Origin: Cololabis saira
Taxonomy: Eukaryota > Chordata > Actinopteri > Beloniformes > Belonidae
Assembly (NCBI RefSeq): GCF_033807715.1
Contig: NC_084590.1
Location: 2,144,501-2,208,500, forward strand
Direction: 5' to 3'
Length of the DNA: 64,000 bases
Shown here: piece by piece, positions 52,292 through 61,615 of the stretch
Position numbering within the stretch: the stretch's first letter is position 1
Layout: each line of letters starts with the position of its first letter
Notes under the pieces: model-generated
Databases searched by the model: none
Seen by the model: only the letters and a program-made list of their open reading frames with translations
What the model was told of the DNA's origin: nothing
Position numbers and translations under genes: made by a program

Positions 52292-53860
52292 GGCTCTGAC
52301 TTGTCTCTAGACTGTTTTGATCCTATAGACCTCCCTGAGCTGACCTCACTCGTTAATAGAGCTAAGTCTACCACATGTATGTTAGACCCCATCCCGACTC
52401 GACTATTCAAAAATGTTTTTTCTCTTATTGGTGTGACAATACTGGACCAAATCAACCTATCCCTAAGCTTAGGATATGTACCACAGGTTTTCAAAGTGGC
52501 AGTAATTAAACCTTTACTTAAAAAACCTTCCCTTGACCCAGACACCTTAGCTAATTATAGGCCAATTTCTAACCTTCCATTTGTATCTAAAATTCTGGAA
52601 AAGGCAGTTTCAAGCCAGTTATGTGACTATTTGTATAGAAATGATCTGTTTGAAGTCTTTCAGTCAGGGTTCAGAATGCATCATAGCACAGAGACAGCAC
52701 TGGTTCGAGTTACGAATGACCTTCTTATGGCCTCAGATAAGGGATTAGTGTCCATATTGGTTTTACTGGACCTCAGTGCTGCTTTTGACACTGTTGATCA
52801 TGGCATTTTACTGCACAGGTTAGAGCATGTTGTTGGGATTAAAGGGACAGCTCTACGTTGGTTTAAATCATATCTATCTGACAGGTTCCAGTTTGTTCAT
52901 GTACATGAGGTTTCTTCAGAACAGTCCAGGGTCTGTTATGGTGTTCCGCAGGGTTCAGTGCTAGGGCCAGTCTTGTTCAGTTTATACATGCAGCCGTTGG
53001 GAAGTATAATCCAGAATCACGGCATACACTTTCATTGTTATGCTGATGATACGCAGCTCTACTTGTCTATGAAGCCGGATGAAACAGAACCGTTAGCTAA
53101 ACTTCAGGCATGTCTTAGGGACATCAAGGACTGGATGTCCAGAAATTTCTTGCTTCTAAATTCAGATAAAACAGAGGTTATCATTCTTGGTCCAGAGCAT
53201 CTTAGGAAGGGATTAGATGGTGTTGCGATGGCTTCCAGTGCAACTGTGAGAAACCTTGGTGTTGTTTTCGATCAGGATTTGTCGTTTAAACCATATGTTA
53301 ATCAGGTTTGTAAAATAGCGTTTTTCCATCTCCGTAATATTGCAAAAATTAGGAAAATCCTCTCGCAGAGGGATGCAGAGAAACTAGTTCATGCGTTTGT
53401 ATCTTCTAGACTGGATTACTGTAATGTGTTGTTAGCAGGATGGCCAAGTAATTTGCTGAATAGGCTCCAGCTGATCCAGAATGCAGCAGCACGAGTACTG
53501 ACAGGAATTAGCAGGAGAGACCACGTCTCTCCAGTGTTAGCGTCGCTCCATTGGCTACCTGTAAAATTCAGAATTCAATTTAAAATTTTATTACTTGCAT
53601 ATAAAGCCCAAAACGGCTTAGCTCCGCAGTATTTACAAGATTTGATAGTGCCTTATGTTCCTGGCCGAGCTCTCCGCTCCCAGGGTGCAGGTTTACTCGT
53701 AGTTCCTAGAGTATCTAAATGTAGATTTGGAGGGCGGGCGTTCTGCTATCAGGCACCATTACTTTGGAACCAACTTCCAATCTGGGTTAAGGAGGCTGAC
53801 ACCACCTCCACCTTTAAAACTAAACTTAAAACCTTTCTGTTTAGTAAAGTTTATAGTTAG
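52292..53860 (+). CDS. L2 LINE reverse transcriptase fragment, copy B (about 522 aa)
   Basis: The open frame corresponds to residues 168-689 of copy A and keeps YRPISNLPFVSKILEK, LDLSAAFDTVDHG, GVPQGSVLGP, CYADDTQLYLS and the LHWLPV tail without a stop. The nearest upstream Met (52271) lies in the minisatellite and is not a natural start. Against copy A I count about 14 substitutions, including T-to-V in LIGVTIL, C-to-R in TALRW, P-to-S in EVSSEQ and C-to-W in AGWPSN. Lacking the N-terminal part, it cannot make a complete ORF2 protein. Confidence 0.87.
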   Translation, partial: GSDLSLDCFDPIDLPELTSLVNRAKSTTCMLDPIPTRLFKNVFSLIGVTILDQINLSLSLGYVPQVFKVAVIKPLLKKPSLDPDTLANYRPISNLPFVSKILEKAVSSQLCDYLYRNDLFEVFQSGFRMHHSTETALVRVTNDLLMASDKGLVSILVLLDLSAAFDTVDHGILLHRLEHVVGIKGTALRWFKSYLSDRFQFVHVHEVSSEQSRVCYGVPQGSVLGPVLFSLYMQPLGSIIQNHGIHFHCYADDTQLYLSMKPDETEPLAKLQACLRDIKDWMSRNFLLLNSDKTEVIILGPEHLRKGLDGVAMASSATVRNLGVVFDQDLSFKPYVNQVCKIAFFHLRNIAKIRKILSQRDAEKLVHAFVSSRLDYCNVLLAGWPSNLLNRLQLIQNAAARVLTGISRRDHVSPVLASLHWLPVKFRIQFKILLLAYKAQNGLAPQYLQDLIVPYVPGRALRSQGAGLLVVPRVSKCRFGGRAFCYQAPLLWNQLPIWVKEADTTSTFKTKLKTFLFSKVYS

Positions 53861-54245
53861 TCTTTAGTAAACCTCTAGCTGGTGTTGGTAAATCTCTAGG
53901 TAGTGTAAACTTTAGTGTGTTAGAGTCAGTAGTCATAGTCGCAGCTATAGAACAAAACTATAATAGTTAGTCTCAAATATAGCTTCGCGGTAGATATGCT
54001 GCTATAGGTTTATGCTGCAGGGGGCACCGACATGATCCGCTGGGCGGTGCCTCTCACCCTTCTTCTCCTCTCCTTTTCCCTGCCTCTCTTCTCCATTACC
54101 ATTTTTATTTATTATAAATATCTCATAGCTATCATTTTTGTCCATTGTTCCTGTAGTTTCTTGTGCCGGCCCCCCTTTTTTCTCTTTTGTGTATGTTTGC
54201 AGGCCGGAGCCTCAGGAGCTGCGTTCTGGCCTGCCTGCACCCATG
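52292..54245 (+). mobile_element. L2-type LINE, copy B, 5'-truncated
   Basis: It begins at ggctctgacttgtctctaga, joined directly to the 32-bp array, and runs through the RT frame into a 3'UTR ending near ccatgaatcttgatg. Compared with copy A it is shorter at the 5' end by about 170 codons, and its 3'UTR lacks the ggaggagggtcc-type block. Confidence 0.87.
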
Positions 54246-54312
54246 AATCTTGATGTATCGGGTGGGAGCTCTGAGAAAGTGCGTCTACACCATAGCGTGC
54301 GCTCTAGCGCCC
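54246..54312. other. Junction sequence
   Basis: Short DNA between L2 copy B and the truncated edge of the Tc1/mariner-type element. Confidence 0.4.
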
Positions 54313-54710
54313 CCTACCCTCAAAATAGTGTTAACTCTTCACTAAATGGTATTTCCTTCTCAAATGCCAAACACATACATCATTTGAGTAGACATTTCTA
54401 AGCACCCACTGAACACTGATGTGCAGAATGGAAGACACTATAGTATGAATGTAAAACATTATATGAATGCCTAGGTAGAATCATGCATATGTATGTTCAG
54501 TGTTACACCTTCAGCTGTTGGATGGAATATATCACCATATAGTATTCTTATGTATAGGCTACTCAAATAGAAAACAACACACAATTCTTTACTGTAACAA
54601 CAAATAATATTTTTACAGTACAGTATTTGGACTCAAAATGTGCAGTCCACTGGACATCACAGCAAGCTGTGGATGAAAACTTGACAGAAAACAGAAACAG
54701 AACAAAAGTA

Positions 54711-55578
54711 TTAGGCTGCATCCTGCCTTTCATCCCTGGCTGGCCACAGGACCTCATCCACGTCGCAGGCGATGTTCTCCCTGGCCGAGCAGCGATGTTC
54801 TCCCTGGCCGAGCAGCGATGTTCTCCCTGGCCCAGCAGCGATGTTCTCCCTGTCCGAGCAGCGATGTTCTCCCTGGCCGAGCAGCGATGTTCTCCCTGGC
54901 TGAGCAGCGATGTTCTCCTTGGCCGAGCAGCGATGTTCTCCCTGGCTGAGCAGCGATGTTCTCCTTGGCCGAGCAGCGATGTTCTCCCTGGTCGAGCAGC
55001 GGGGGAACAATCTCCTACAATGCTGCACAGGCCTCAGCAGTGACATCGCCACATGCATCCTCCATGGCCTGCAGCAGTGGGATCCGTGTCTGAGGATTTC
55101 TCTCGTATACCTTCCATCTCCAGGCAGAGAAAAACTCCTCAATTGGGTCGAGGAAGGGAGAGTATGGAGGGAGATATAGGACATCAACTTCTGGATGGAC
55201 CCTGAACCACTCACGGACCAGAGCAGCCCGGTAGAAACTGACATTGTCCCAGATAACAACAAACCTGACCACTTCTGTGTCCTCCTGCTAGAATGCTAGA
55301 AGAAGTGTAGTGTTGTAGGGGCCAAGGGTGGCATGGTGATGGAGGATGCCGTAGTGATTGATGGCAGCACACATTGTTATGTTCCCTCCACGTTGGCCAG
55401 GGACCTCTGTGATGGCACGCTGGCCGATGATATTCTTCCCTCGGCGCCTTCTTTTTACAAGGTTGAACCCAGCTTCATCAATGAATATGAATTCAATGGC
55501 AAATTGCTGATTGAATTTTGTACAACAGCCTTTGGAGTTTAGAAATGTGATTGACTGTGTGTTCTGTGTGAACAGCAA
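54711..55578 (-). pseudogene. DDE transposase relic, copy A
   Basis: The N-terminal piece (55288-55578) has EFIFIDEAGFNLVKRRRRG with the first catalytic Asp, then GQRAITEVPGQRGGNIT and HHATLGPYNT. A deletion of about 46 bp relative to copy B shifts the frame. The next piece (55015-55272) has VVIWDNVSF with the second Asp, LYLPPYSPFLDPIEEFF with the Glu, then WRWKVYERNP. The C-terminus runs into the 23-bp array. No helix-turn-helix DNA-binding domain is found upstream. Confidence 0.82.
54771..55000. repeat. 23-bp minisatellite, 10 units, inside the transposase 3' region
   Basis: Ten units of gatgttctccctggccgagc plus agc fill exactly 230 bp. Variants alternate at units 6-9 (ctggctg, cttggccg, ctggctg, cttggccg), showing duplication of a 46-bp pair. 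Copy B has this sequence once, at 59066-59088 (complement). Confidence 0.97.
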
Positions 55579-55790
55579 GAGAGGGAATTCAGGAAGAGTG
55601 TGCAGGGTATTGGGAATTGTGTGTAGTGTTGTGAGAAATGTGTGGTATGGAATGGGAATTTGAGTCTAGAGCAGTAAATGTGCTTGGAGTTCAGCAGGAT
55701 TGGTTCAGCCACCTGAAACATGAGTTTCAGGTTGTGCACATTGTGTCTGATGTTCCAATAAATGTGTTTAAACAATTGTGAAAAACTGTA

Positions 55791-55904
55791 ATGCACACTA
55801 CTGATATTTACTCAAAAGTGTGCTGAACTTAAGTATACTTTTTAATATATACTGTTTAGTATGGCATTTCTGACGCACCGTATGTCTCTCGGCTGGCCTG
55901 GGAA
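55791..55904. other. No recognised feature
   Basis: Short spacer. Confidence 0.4.
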
Positions 55905-56225
55905 TGTCTCGGACTCCCTCGGAAGAGCTGGAGGAAGAGCTGGGGGAAGAGATGGAGGAAGAGCTGGAGGAAGAGCTAGAGGAAGAGATGGAGGAAGAGC
56001 TGGAGGAAGAGCTGGAGGAAGAGCTCGAGGAAGAGCTGGAAGAAGAGATGGACGAAGAGATGGAGGAAGAGTTGGAGGAAGAGCTGGAGGAAGAGATGGA
56101 GGAAGAGCTGGAGGAAGAGCTGGAGAAAGTGTCTGGGGTGAAGGAAGTCTGGGCATCTCTGTTGAGACTGCTGCCCCCGTGACCCGGATCCGTATAAGCG
56201 GTAAAAATGGATGGATGGATGGAAT
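55905..56225 (+). mobile_element. Rex3/RTE-like LINE 3' terminus
   Basis: After a Glu-rich expansion the frame reads LEKVSGVKEVWASLLRLLPP and stops, then a tail ending atggatggatggatgg. That terminal peptide and a GATG-type tail are characteristic of fish Rex3-type LINEs. Confidence 0.78.
55925..56135 (+). repeat. 12-bp-based tandem repeat (ctggaggaagag) encoding Glu-rich run
   Basis: About 17 units of ctggaggaagag or atggaggaagag in irregular order. In the LINE frame this gives EELEEEMEEELEE-type sequence, an expansion of the single PEELEEV motif of Rex3-type proteins. Confidence 0.9.
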
Positions 56226-56968
56226 TAGTGAGTTACATTGTTTTTAGTAAAGGTGGGTTGCTGTTGACCTCACCTGGGGATGTTGTTGGACAATGGAAGG
56301 AATACTTTGAGGATCTTCTCAATCCCACCAATACAGTATGTCTTCCAACGATGAAGCGGAGTCTGTGGACTTTGGCTCACCCATTTCAAGGGCTGAGGCT
56401 GCTGAGGGCTCTGGGAGTGGATGAAGTCAAAGTTCATCAAGGTTCCTCAAGGTACCGGACGTTACCAGTCTGTCTTGAGTGACACATCTCTTTAACAATG
56501 CATAGACATCAGGGGCATTCCCTATGGATTGGCAGAGTGGTTGCTCCCATTTTTTAGAAGGGGGATCTGAGAGGTGTTTTCCAAATACATCGGAAGTGCA
56601 CACCTCAGCCTCCCATGTAAGGTCTTTGCAAGGGTGCTGGAGGGGAGAATCTGATTGATTCTCAAACCTCAGATTTGCAAGAAACAATGTGGGCTCTGTC
56701 CAGATCATGGAACACTGGAACATTGCTGGAATCCAGGAGGGGCATGGGAGTTTGCCCAAGTGGTTCACATGTGCTCTGTGGACTTACAGAAGCCATTTGA
56801 ACATGCAGCTTGGAGTAACCATTGGGGTAACCATTGGGGTAACCATTGGGGTAACCATTGGGGTAACCATTGGGGGGGCTTCGGGAGTATGGGGTACTAG
56901 GTCGCCTGTTTAGGGCTCTTCAGTGCCTGTATAAATGGTGTGAGAGTTTGGTTCACAGATTTAGACAG
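56226..56968 (+). pseudogene. Rex3/RTE-like LINE reverse transcriptase relic
   Basis: Readable pieces in shifting frames are GDVVGQWKEYFEDLLNPTN (56276 on), GVDEVKVHQG, RGIPYGLAEWL, then WEFAQVVHMCSVDLQKPFEH (RT motif A region, with D in VDLQK) and REYGVLGRLFRALQCLYKW. The order matches a Rex3-type ORF from linker into RT. Several stops and shifts make it dead. A 12-bp repeat interrupts the motif just after the RT Asp. Confidence 0.72.
56817..56872 (+). repeat. 12-bp tandem repeat (gtaaccattggg), about 5 units
   Basis: About five nearly exact units encode GNHW repeats in the LINE frame. Confidence 0.93.
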
Positions 56969-56971
56969 TAA

Positions 56972-57600
56972 TGGCGCTTTTGCATTAGTACCACCTTAGC
57001 CCGGCTCGGCTCCGCGCGGCTTGTCGCGGCTCTTCCCGTTTGTCCCCGTGTGTTTTCGCACTGCGAGGGGAGAAGCGGGCAGGTTGGGGTGAAGCTGCTG
57101 TGACGTACTCGATTGCGCAACCGCTTTGTTCATGTCGGCGCTGATGAGAAATCAGATGGAGCCGCGAGCGGCTGAGAGTAAAACAGCCCGTCTACATCCC
57201 TTTTTTAATTCTCTCGTGAGTCACCAGGTTTATGAACATCTGCACCTCAGAGTTGGATCACCAAACAGACGTTTTGCGCTTTATAATTAAATCGCCGCGA
57301 GCCACGGGTCGCTCTCTCTCTGACTCCCGCTTCTTGATTCAAACGTCTGACGGCCCCGCCCCCCGACCAATCAGAGGCGCGTAGGGTGGTGACGTCCCCG
57401 CCCCCCGACCAATCGGTGGCGAGGAGGGTGGTGACCTCAGAAATAGTCCCGGCTCAGCCCGCTATAGAACCTCGCTGAAATGGTTACAGAAAAAAGTATC
57501 GACTTGGAGCGGCTCTACCCGTCTCAGCCCTAGTGCGAAAGCGCAAAATGGGGCCGTGGCGGGTAGAACCGACGAAAAGCGATAGTAGTGCAAAAGCGGC
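56972..57600. mobile_element. PIF/Harbinger-like MITE (TAA target; gcgcttttgc ends)
   Basis: The left end tggcgcttttgcattagtac and right end gatagtagtgcaaaagcggc pair with minor mismatches. TAA lies on both sides (56969-56971 and 57601-57603). The gctgctgtgacgtactcgat block also occurs in the foldback element at about 9565, linking the two families. No coding capacity. Confidence 0.75.
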
Positions 57601-57603
57601 TAA

Positions 57604-58254
57604 AAAGACTAGCTGAGAGATTGGTAAAAAAAACTGGTTTTGTCTGGTTCATTTTTTGTTTTCATTTTTTGTATTTATTTATTCATTTTTTTAATGAATA
57701 AATTCCATGCATGCATATTTCTCTCCATCCCTCCCTTTGAGACTGTGTCACCGTACACTCACTGAACTGTAGACCTGACAAACCTATTGTCAGGAACTGG
57801 TGTCGAGCTGCAACTAGCAAGACTTAATTAAAGAAGAACATCATGTTACTCAATGTTCCTGAAACATTTAAGTGAAACAGCATTGACATTAATGTACTCC
57901 CTTAACCAAAATTTAAAAAGAAAATGTAATAGACAAAAAAATGGCAGGAAAATGGGAGAAAGTTGGTGCATGTATGTGCATTAATGCCTTTTGAAGCCTA
58001 ACTTAAGACCTGGTCCTGCCAGTTACAACATGACTAACAATTATTACAATTAATTCCCCCCCGTATATTGTTCATGTCACATATTCCCATTATAGAACTC
58101 AGTCCCAGTGTGTCTACAACAGAGAATGGAAGCTGTTTCAACCAGGGCTTAACAGAATAGAGATGAAAAGAAAAGATATGTTTCAAAGAGAAAAAGAAGA
58201 AAATGTCTGTAAGACGAAAGGAGGTACTTCGCCTGACTGAGATGAACAAACCCT
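57604..58254. other. No recognised feature
   Basis: No supported gene or repeat. Confidence 0.45.
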
Positions 58255-58256
58255 TA

Positions 58257-59658
58257 CAGTTTTTCACAATTGTTTAAACACATTTATTGGAACATCAGAC
58301 ACAATGTGCACAACCTGAAACTCATGTTTCAGGTGTCTGAACCAATCCTGCTGAACTCCAAGCACATTTACTGCTCTAGACTCAAATTCCCATTCCATAC
58401 CACACATTTCTCACAACACTACACACAATTCCCAATATCCTGCACACTCTTCCTGAATTCCCTCTCTTGCTGTTCACACAGAACACACAGTCAATCACAT
58501 TTCTAAACTCCAAAGGCTGTTGTGCAATATGCAATCAGCAATTTGCCATTGAATTCATATTCATTGATGAAGCGGGGTTCAACCTTGTAAAAAGAAGGCA
58601 CCGAGGGAGGAATATCATCGGCCAGCGTGCCATCACAGAGGTCCCTGGCCAACGTGGAGGGAACATAACAATGTGTGCTCCATCACCATGCCACCCTTGG
58701 CCCCTACAACACTGCACTTCTTCTAGCATTCCTGGACCTGGACCTGGGCTCTACAATATCATTGTCCAGACAGACCAGATGGAGGACACAGAGCTGGTCA
58801 GGTTCGTTGTTATCTGGGACAATGTCAGTTTCCACCGGGCTGCTCTGGTCCGTGACTGGTTCAGGGTCCATCCAGAAGTTGATTTCCTATATCTCCCTCC
58901 ATACTCTCCCTTCCTCAACCCAATTGAGGAGTTTTTCTCTGCCTGGAGATGGAAGGTATACGAGAGAAACCCTCAGACACGGATCCCACTGCTGCAGGAC
59001 ATGTGGCGATGTCACTGCTGAGGCCTGTCAAGGCTTCATGCAGCATTGTAGGAGATTGTTCCCCCGCTGCTTGGCCAGGGAGAACATCGACGTGGACGAG
59101 GTCCTGTGGCCAGCCAGGGATGAAAGGCAGGATGCAGCCTAATACTTTTGTTTTATTTCTATTTTCTGTCAAGTTTTCATCCACAGCTTGCTGTGATGTC
59201 CAGTGGACTGCACATTTTGAGTCCAAATACTGTAAAATATGATTTGTTGTTACAGTAAAGAATTGTGTGTTGTTTTCTATTTGAGTAGCCTATACATAAG
59301 AATACTATATGGTGATATATTACATCCAACAGCTGAAGGTGTAACACTGAACATACAAATGCATGATTCTACTGAGACATTCATCTAGTGTTTTCCATTC
59401 ATACTATAGTGTCTTCCATTCTGCACATCAGTGTTTAGTGGGTGCTTAGAAATGTCTACTCAAATGATGTATGTGTTTGGCATTTGAGAAGGAAATCCCA
59501 TTTAGTGAAGAGTTAACACTGTTTTGAGGGTAGAGTGTGCTTTTGCAAGAGAAGTGTGGCATTTTTCATTTTGTGTGTGAGTTTTGTCATTTTTGTTTAG
59601 AGTTTTGAGAAATTGAGGTAGGGTATCAGGAAATGTGTTTAAACAATTGTGAAAAACT
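58257..59658 (+). mobile_element. Tc1/mariner-type element (DD35E family), copy B, both ends present
   Basis: Perfect terminal repeats cagtttttcacaattgttta and complement (about 29 bp in all) are each flanked by TA (58255-58256 and 59659-59660). At 1402 bp it has the size of a Tc1-type element, but the coding region lacks the N-terminal DNA-binding domain and contains a 23-bp deletion. It lies 2.5 kb from copy A, in the opposite orientation. Confidence 0.92.
58467..59142 (+). pseudogene. DDE transposase relic, copy B (IS630/Tc1/mariner fold)
   Basis: From 58467 residue 34 is the first catalytic Asp (FIFIDEAGFN), residue 118 the second (VIWDNVSFH) and residue 154 the Glu (PFLNPIEEFF). There are 35 residues between the second Asp and the Glu: DD35E. 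Between about residues 76 and 95 the frame is shifted by a 23-bp deletion relative to copy A (after NITMCA), then returns. WRWKVYERNPQTRIPLLQ follows. From 59000 the sense frame switches to the one ending at 59142. No helix-turn-helix region precedes it; only 210 bp separate the terminal repeat from the start. Confidence 0.85.
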
Positions 59659-59660
59659 GT

Positions 59661-60640
59661 AACATATATAAAGTGGTCTCCCCTCACCCTGCCAACACAG
59701 AAAAGATGAAATCCCATGAATTTCTGCAGGGTCTGTACACCCTGCCCGAATGAATCTTCCAGTGTCATGTGACTTCTACGAGCCGTTCAGATTCTGCTTC
59801 CGTCGTTACGTAACGACGGGAGCAGATTTCCATAGGTCGGCCTCCGCTGCTGAAACCACGCCCACAACTAAGTCCACCGGCTGGAGCTTCAGCCATTGTT
59901 CAGCAGCGGTGAATCGTGTGATTGTTTTTGCATCGACACTTACCCTCATAAAAGGATCAGTACCAACAGCACGGACCCGGTAACTGCACACGAGTCAGCG
60001 GTAAGTGACGTTATTTTTTTTATGTTATTTATATTTGTTTACAAGTATGATCTTATAAATAAATCAGTTTGTAAACAAGACCTCTGAACTCATGACGTCA
60101 TCTCTGTGCTGCACTCTGTCCTCCGTTCAGTGAGCTCTTCAGCCGTATACTCTGGCTCAAAACGGTAAGGACGTCCATCATATTCAAAGTCGTCGTCCAC
60201 AACCTCAGAATTTGACAAATATTCAGACATGTTTCAAATAACTAACAGTAAACTAACAGTAGTGAACTCCAGCTGTACACAGAGCTGTGTCTGCGATGCG
60301 CGCACAGAGATGACGTCATGAGTTCAGAGGTCTTGTTTACAAACTGATTTATTTGTTACACACACAGCCCCGGATGTAGACAACAGGTCCTGGAAGCAGA
60401 TCTAGTGATTCATAAAAGAAACAAACGAGTTTCACGGCAATCATGTGTTATTTAGACGCTGCATCGTCTGTGTCCCGCTGTGCCCCGTTCACTACCGTTA
60501 TATGGAGAAGCGGCTCGCAAAAAAACCCCCTAATATCTTCCGAAGGACTCCAAATGACACCAAACTTGCCTGGGTGAGTATACGACCATAAAAAATGCCA
60601 GAAATAAGGTCCAGGTTGTAAAAAAACAAACTTTCCCTTT
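59661..60640. mobile_element. Partial relative of the TTAA-flanked element
   Basis: The part from aacatatataaagtggtctc through cgagccgttcagattctgct and accacgcccacaactaagtc is collinear with 18110-18300. The terminal aggggacc end itself is absent, since the Tc1-type element lies against it. A possible far end is tttccctttaa near 60640. It contains a 53-bp perfect inverted repeat. Confidence 0.62.
60057..60354. repeat. 53-bp perfect inverted repeat with 192-bp spacer
   Basis: The left arm (60057-60109) includes ctctgaactcatgacgtcat; the right arm (60302-60354) is its exact complement, with atgacgtcatgagttcagag. The spacer is 60110-60301. Confidence 0.95.
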
Positions 60641-61100
60641 AACCCTGTTTCACAGAGAGGCTTATTTAATACTGACAGTAAGTTGTTCAACTTCTGGAGC
60701 TTCTGAAAGCAAAGGAAAACTGACTAGTAAAACAAAATGTACACTGTGAGTCAGTTAAGCCAGCCCAAATCATGATGCTCCCTCCCCCGTACCTCACAAT
60801 TGTTCTGATGCTGGAAAACGGTCCCCTTTTTTGTACACAGTGGGAGTATTCTCAAATATTCAACTTGTTCCATTTGTCGACCAAACCTTTTCCCAAGATG
60901 CTGTTTGGTAAACGTCAGGTGTGCAGCAGTGGACGTGTTTGGAGAGCAGCAGGTTTGTCTGTGGTGTTCTGACATGGACGTACTTTCTGTTCAAATTCAA
61001 AAGGAAATGGGTACAGGGCGTTGGTGTCACCTTTGTATCATAGCCTTGGATGGATGGCCTTACTTTCTATCCCTCTCCAGCCTTTTGCAGACCAGCTTCT
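60641..61100. other. No recognised gene
   Basis: The stretch at 60770-60980 (atgatgctccctcccccgta, gatgctggaaaacggtcccc) looks like part of a dispersed repeat but cannot be assigned. Confidence 0.35.
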
Positions 61101-61139
61101 CTTAACCGTTGTACTGTCTTTGGGTCAAAATGACCCAAT

Positions 61140-61615
61140 TCTTCTATCCTTCTTTCCTCCTGCCATGCTCTCTCCTTCCTTCTTCCTTTCCTCTTGTCCT
61201 CCTTTTTTACCCTCCTTTACTCCCTTTTCTTCCTACCACCCTTTCGTCATTCGTTCCTTTATTACCTTCTTTGCTTTTCCTTCCTTCTTTCCTTATTTTC
61301 TCCATTCCTTCCTTCTTCCCTCCCTTCTTTCTTTCCTTTTCTCCATTCCTTCCTCCCTCCCTTCTTTCCTTTTCTCCCTTCTTTCCTCATTCCCTTTCCT
61401 ACTTCCTTCCTTCTTTCCTTCTTTTCCTCTTTCTCCCTTCCTTCCATCTTTTCTCCCTTTTTTCCTCCCTTCCATCTTTTCTCCCTTCCTTACTCCCTTT
61501 CCTACTTCCTTCCTTCTTTCCTTCTTTTCTCCTTTCTTCCTTCTTTCCTTCTTTCCTTCCTTCCATCTTTTCTCCCTTCCTTCATTCCTTCTTCTCTCCC
61601 TTCACCCTCCCTTGA
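61140..61615. repeat. Long polypyrimidine tract (CTTC/CCTT-rich)
   Basis: Nearly 480 bp is almost entirely C and T on the plus strand, built of degenerate ttcc/cttt units. It is bordered by ctttgggtcaaaatgaccca on the left and ccttgacccaaagatagcac on the right, a short inverted match (gacccaaag). The long Ser/Phe/Pro/Leu frames are by-products. Confidence 0.93.

Larger units (their letters stand above)
54313..55788 (-). mobile_element. Tc1/mariner-type element (DD35E family), copy A, left end lost
   Basis: This is the reverse complement of copy B (58257-59658). The right terminal repeat aaacaattgtgaaaaactg is present and followed by TA (55789-55790). The other terminal repeat is missing: homology stops near ctaccctcaaaat at about 54313. 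It carries a decayed transposase and a 10-unit 23-bp array. Confidence 0.87.

Noticed and set aside
55861..56247. Overlapping Arg/Gly-rich frame and Pro/Leu-rich minus frame at the Rex3-like tail
   Set aside because: Alternative readings of the 12-bp repeat; only the Glu-rich frame joins the LINE terminus.
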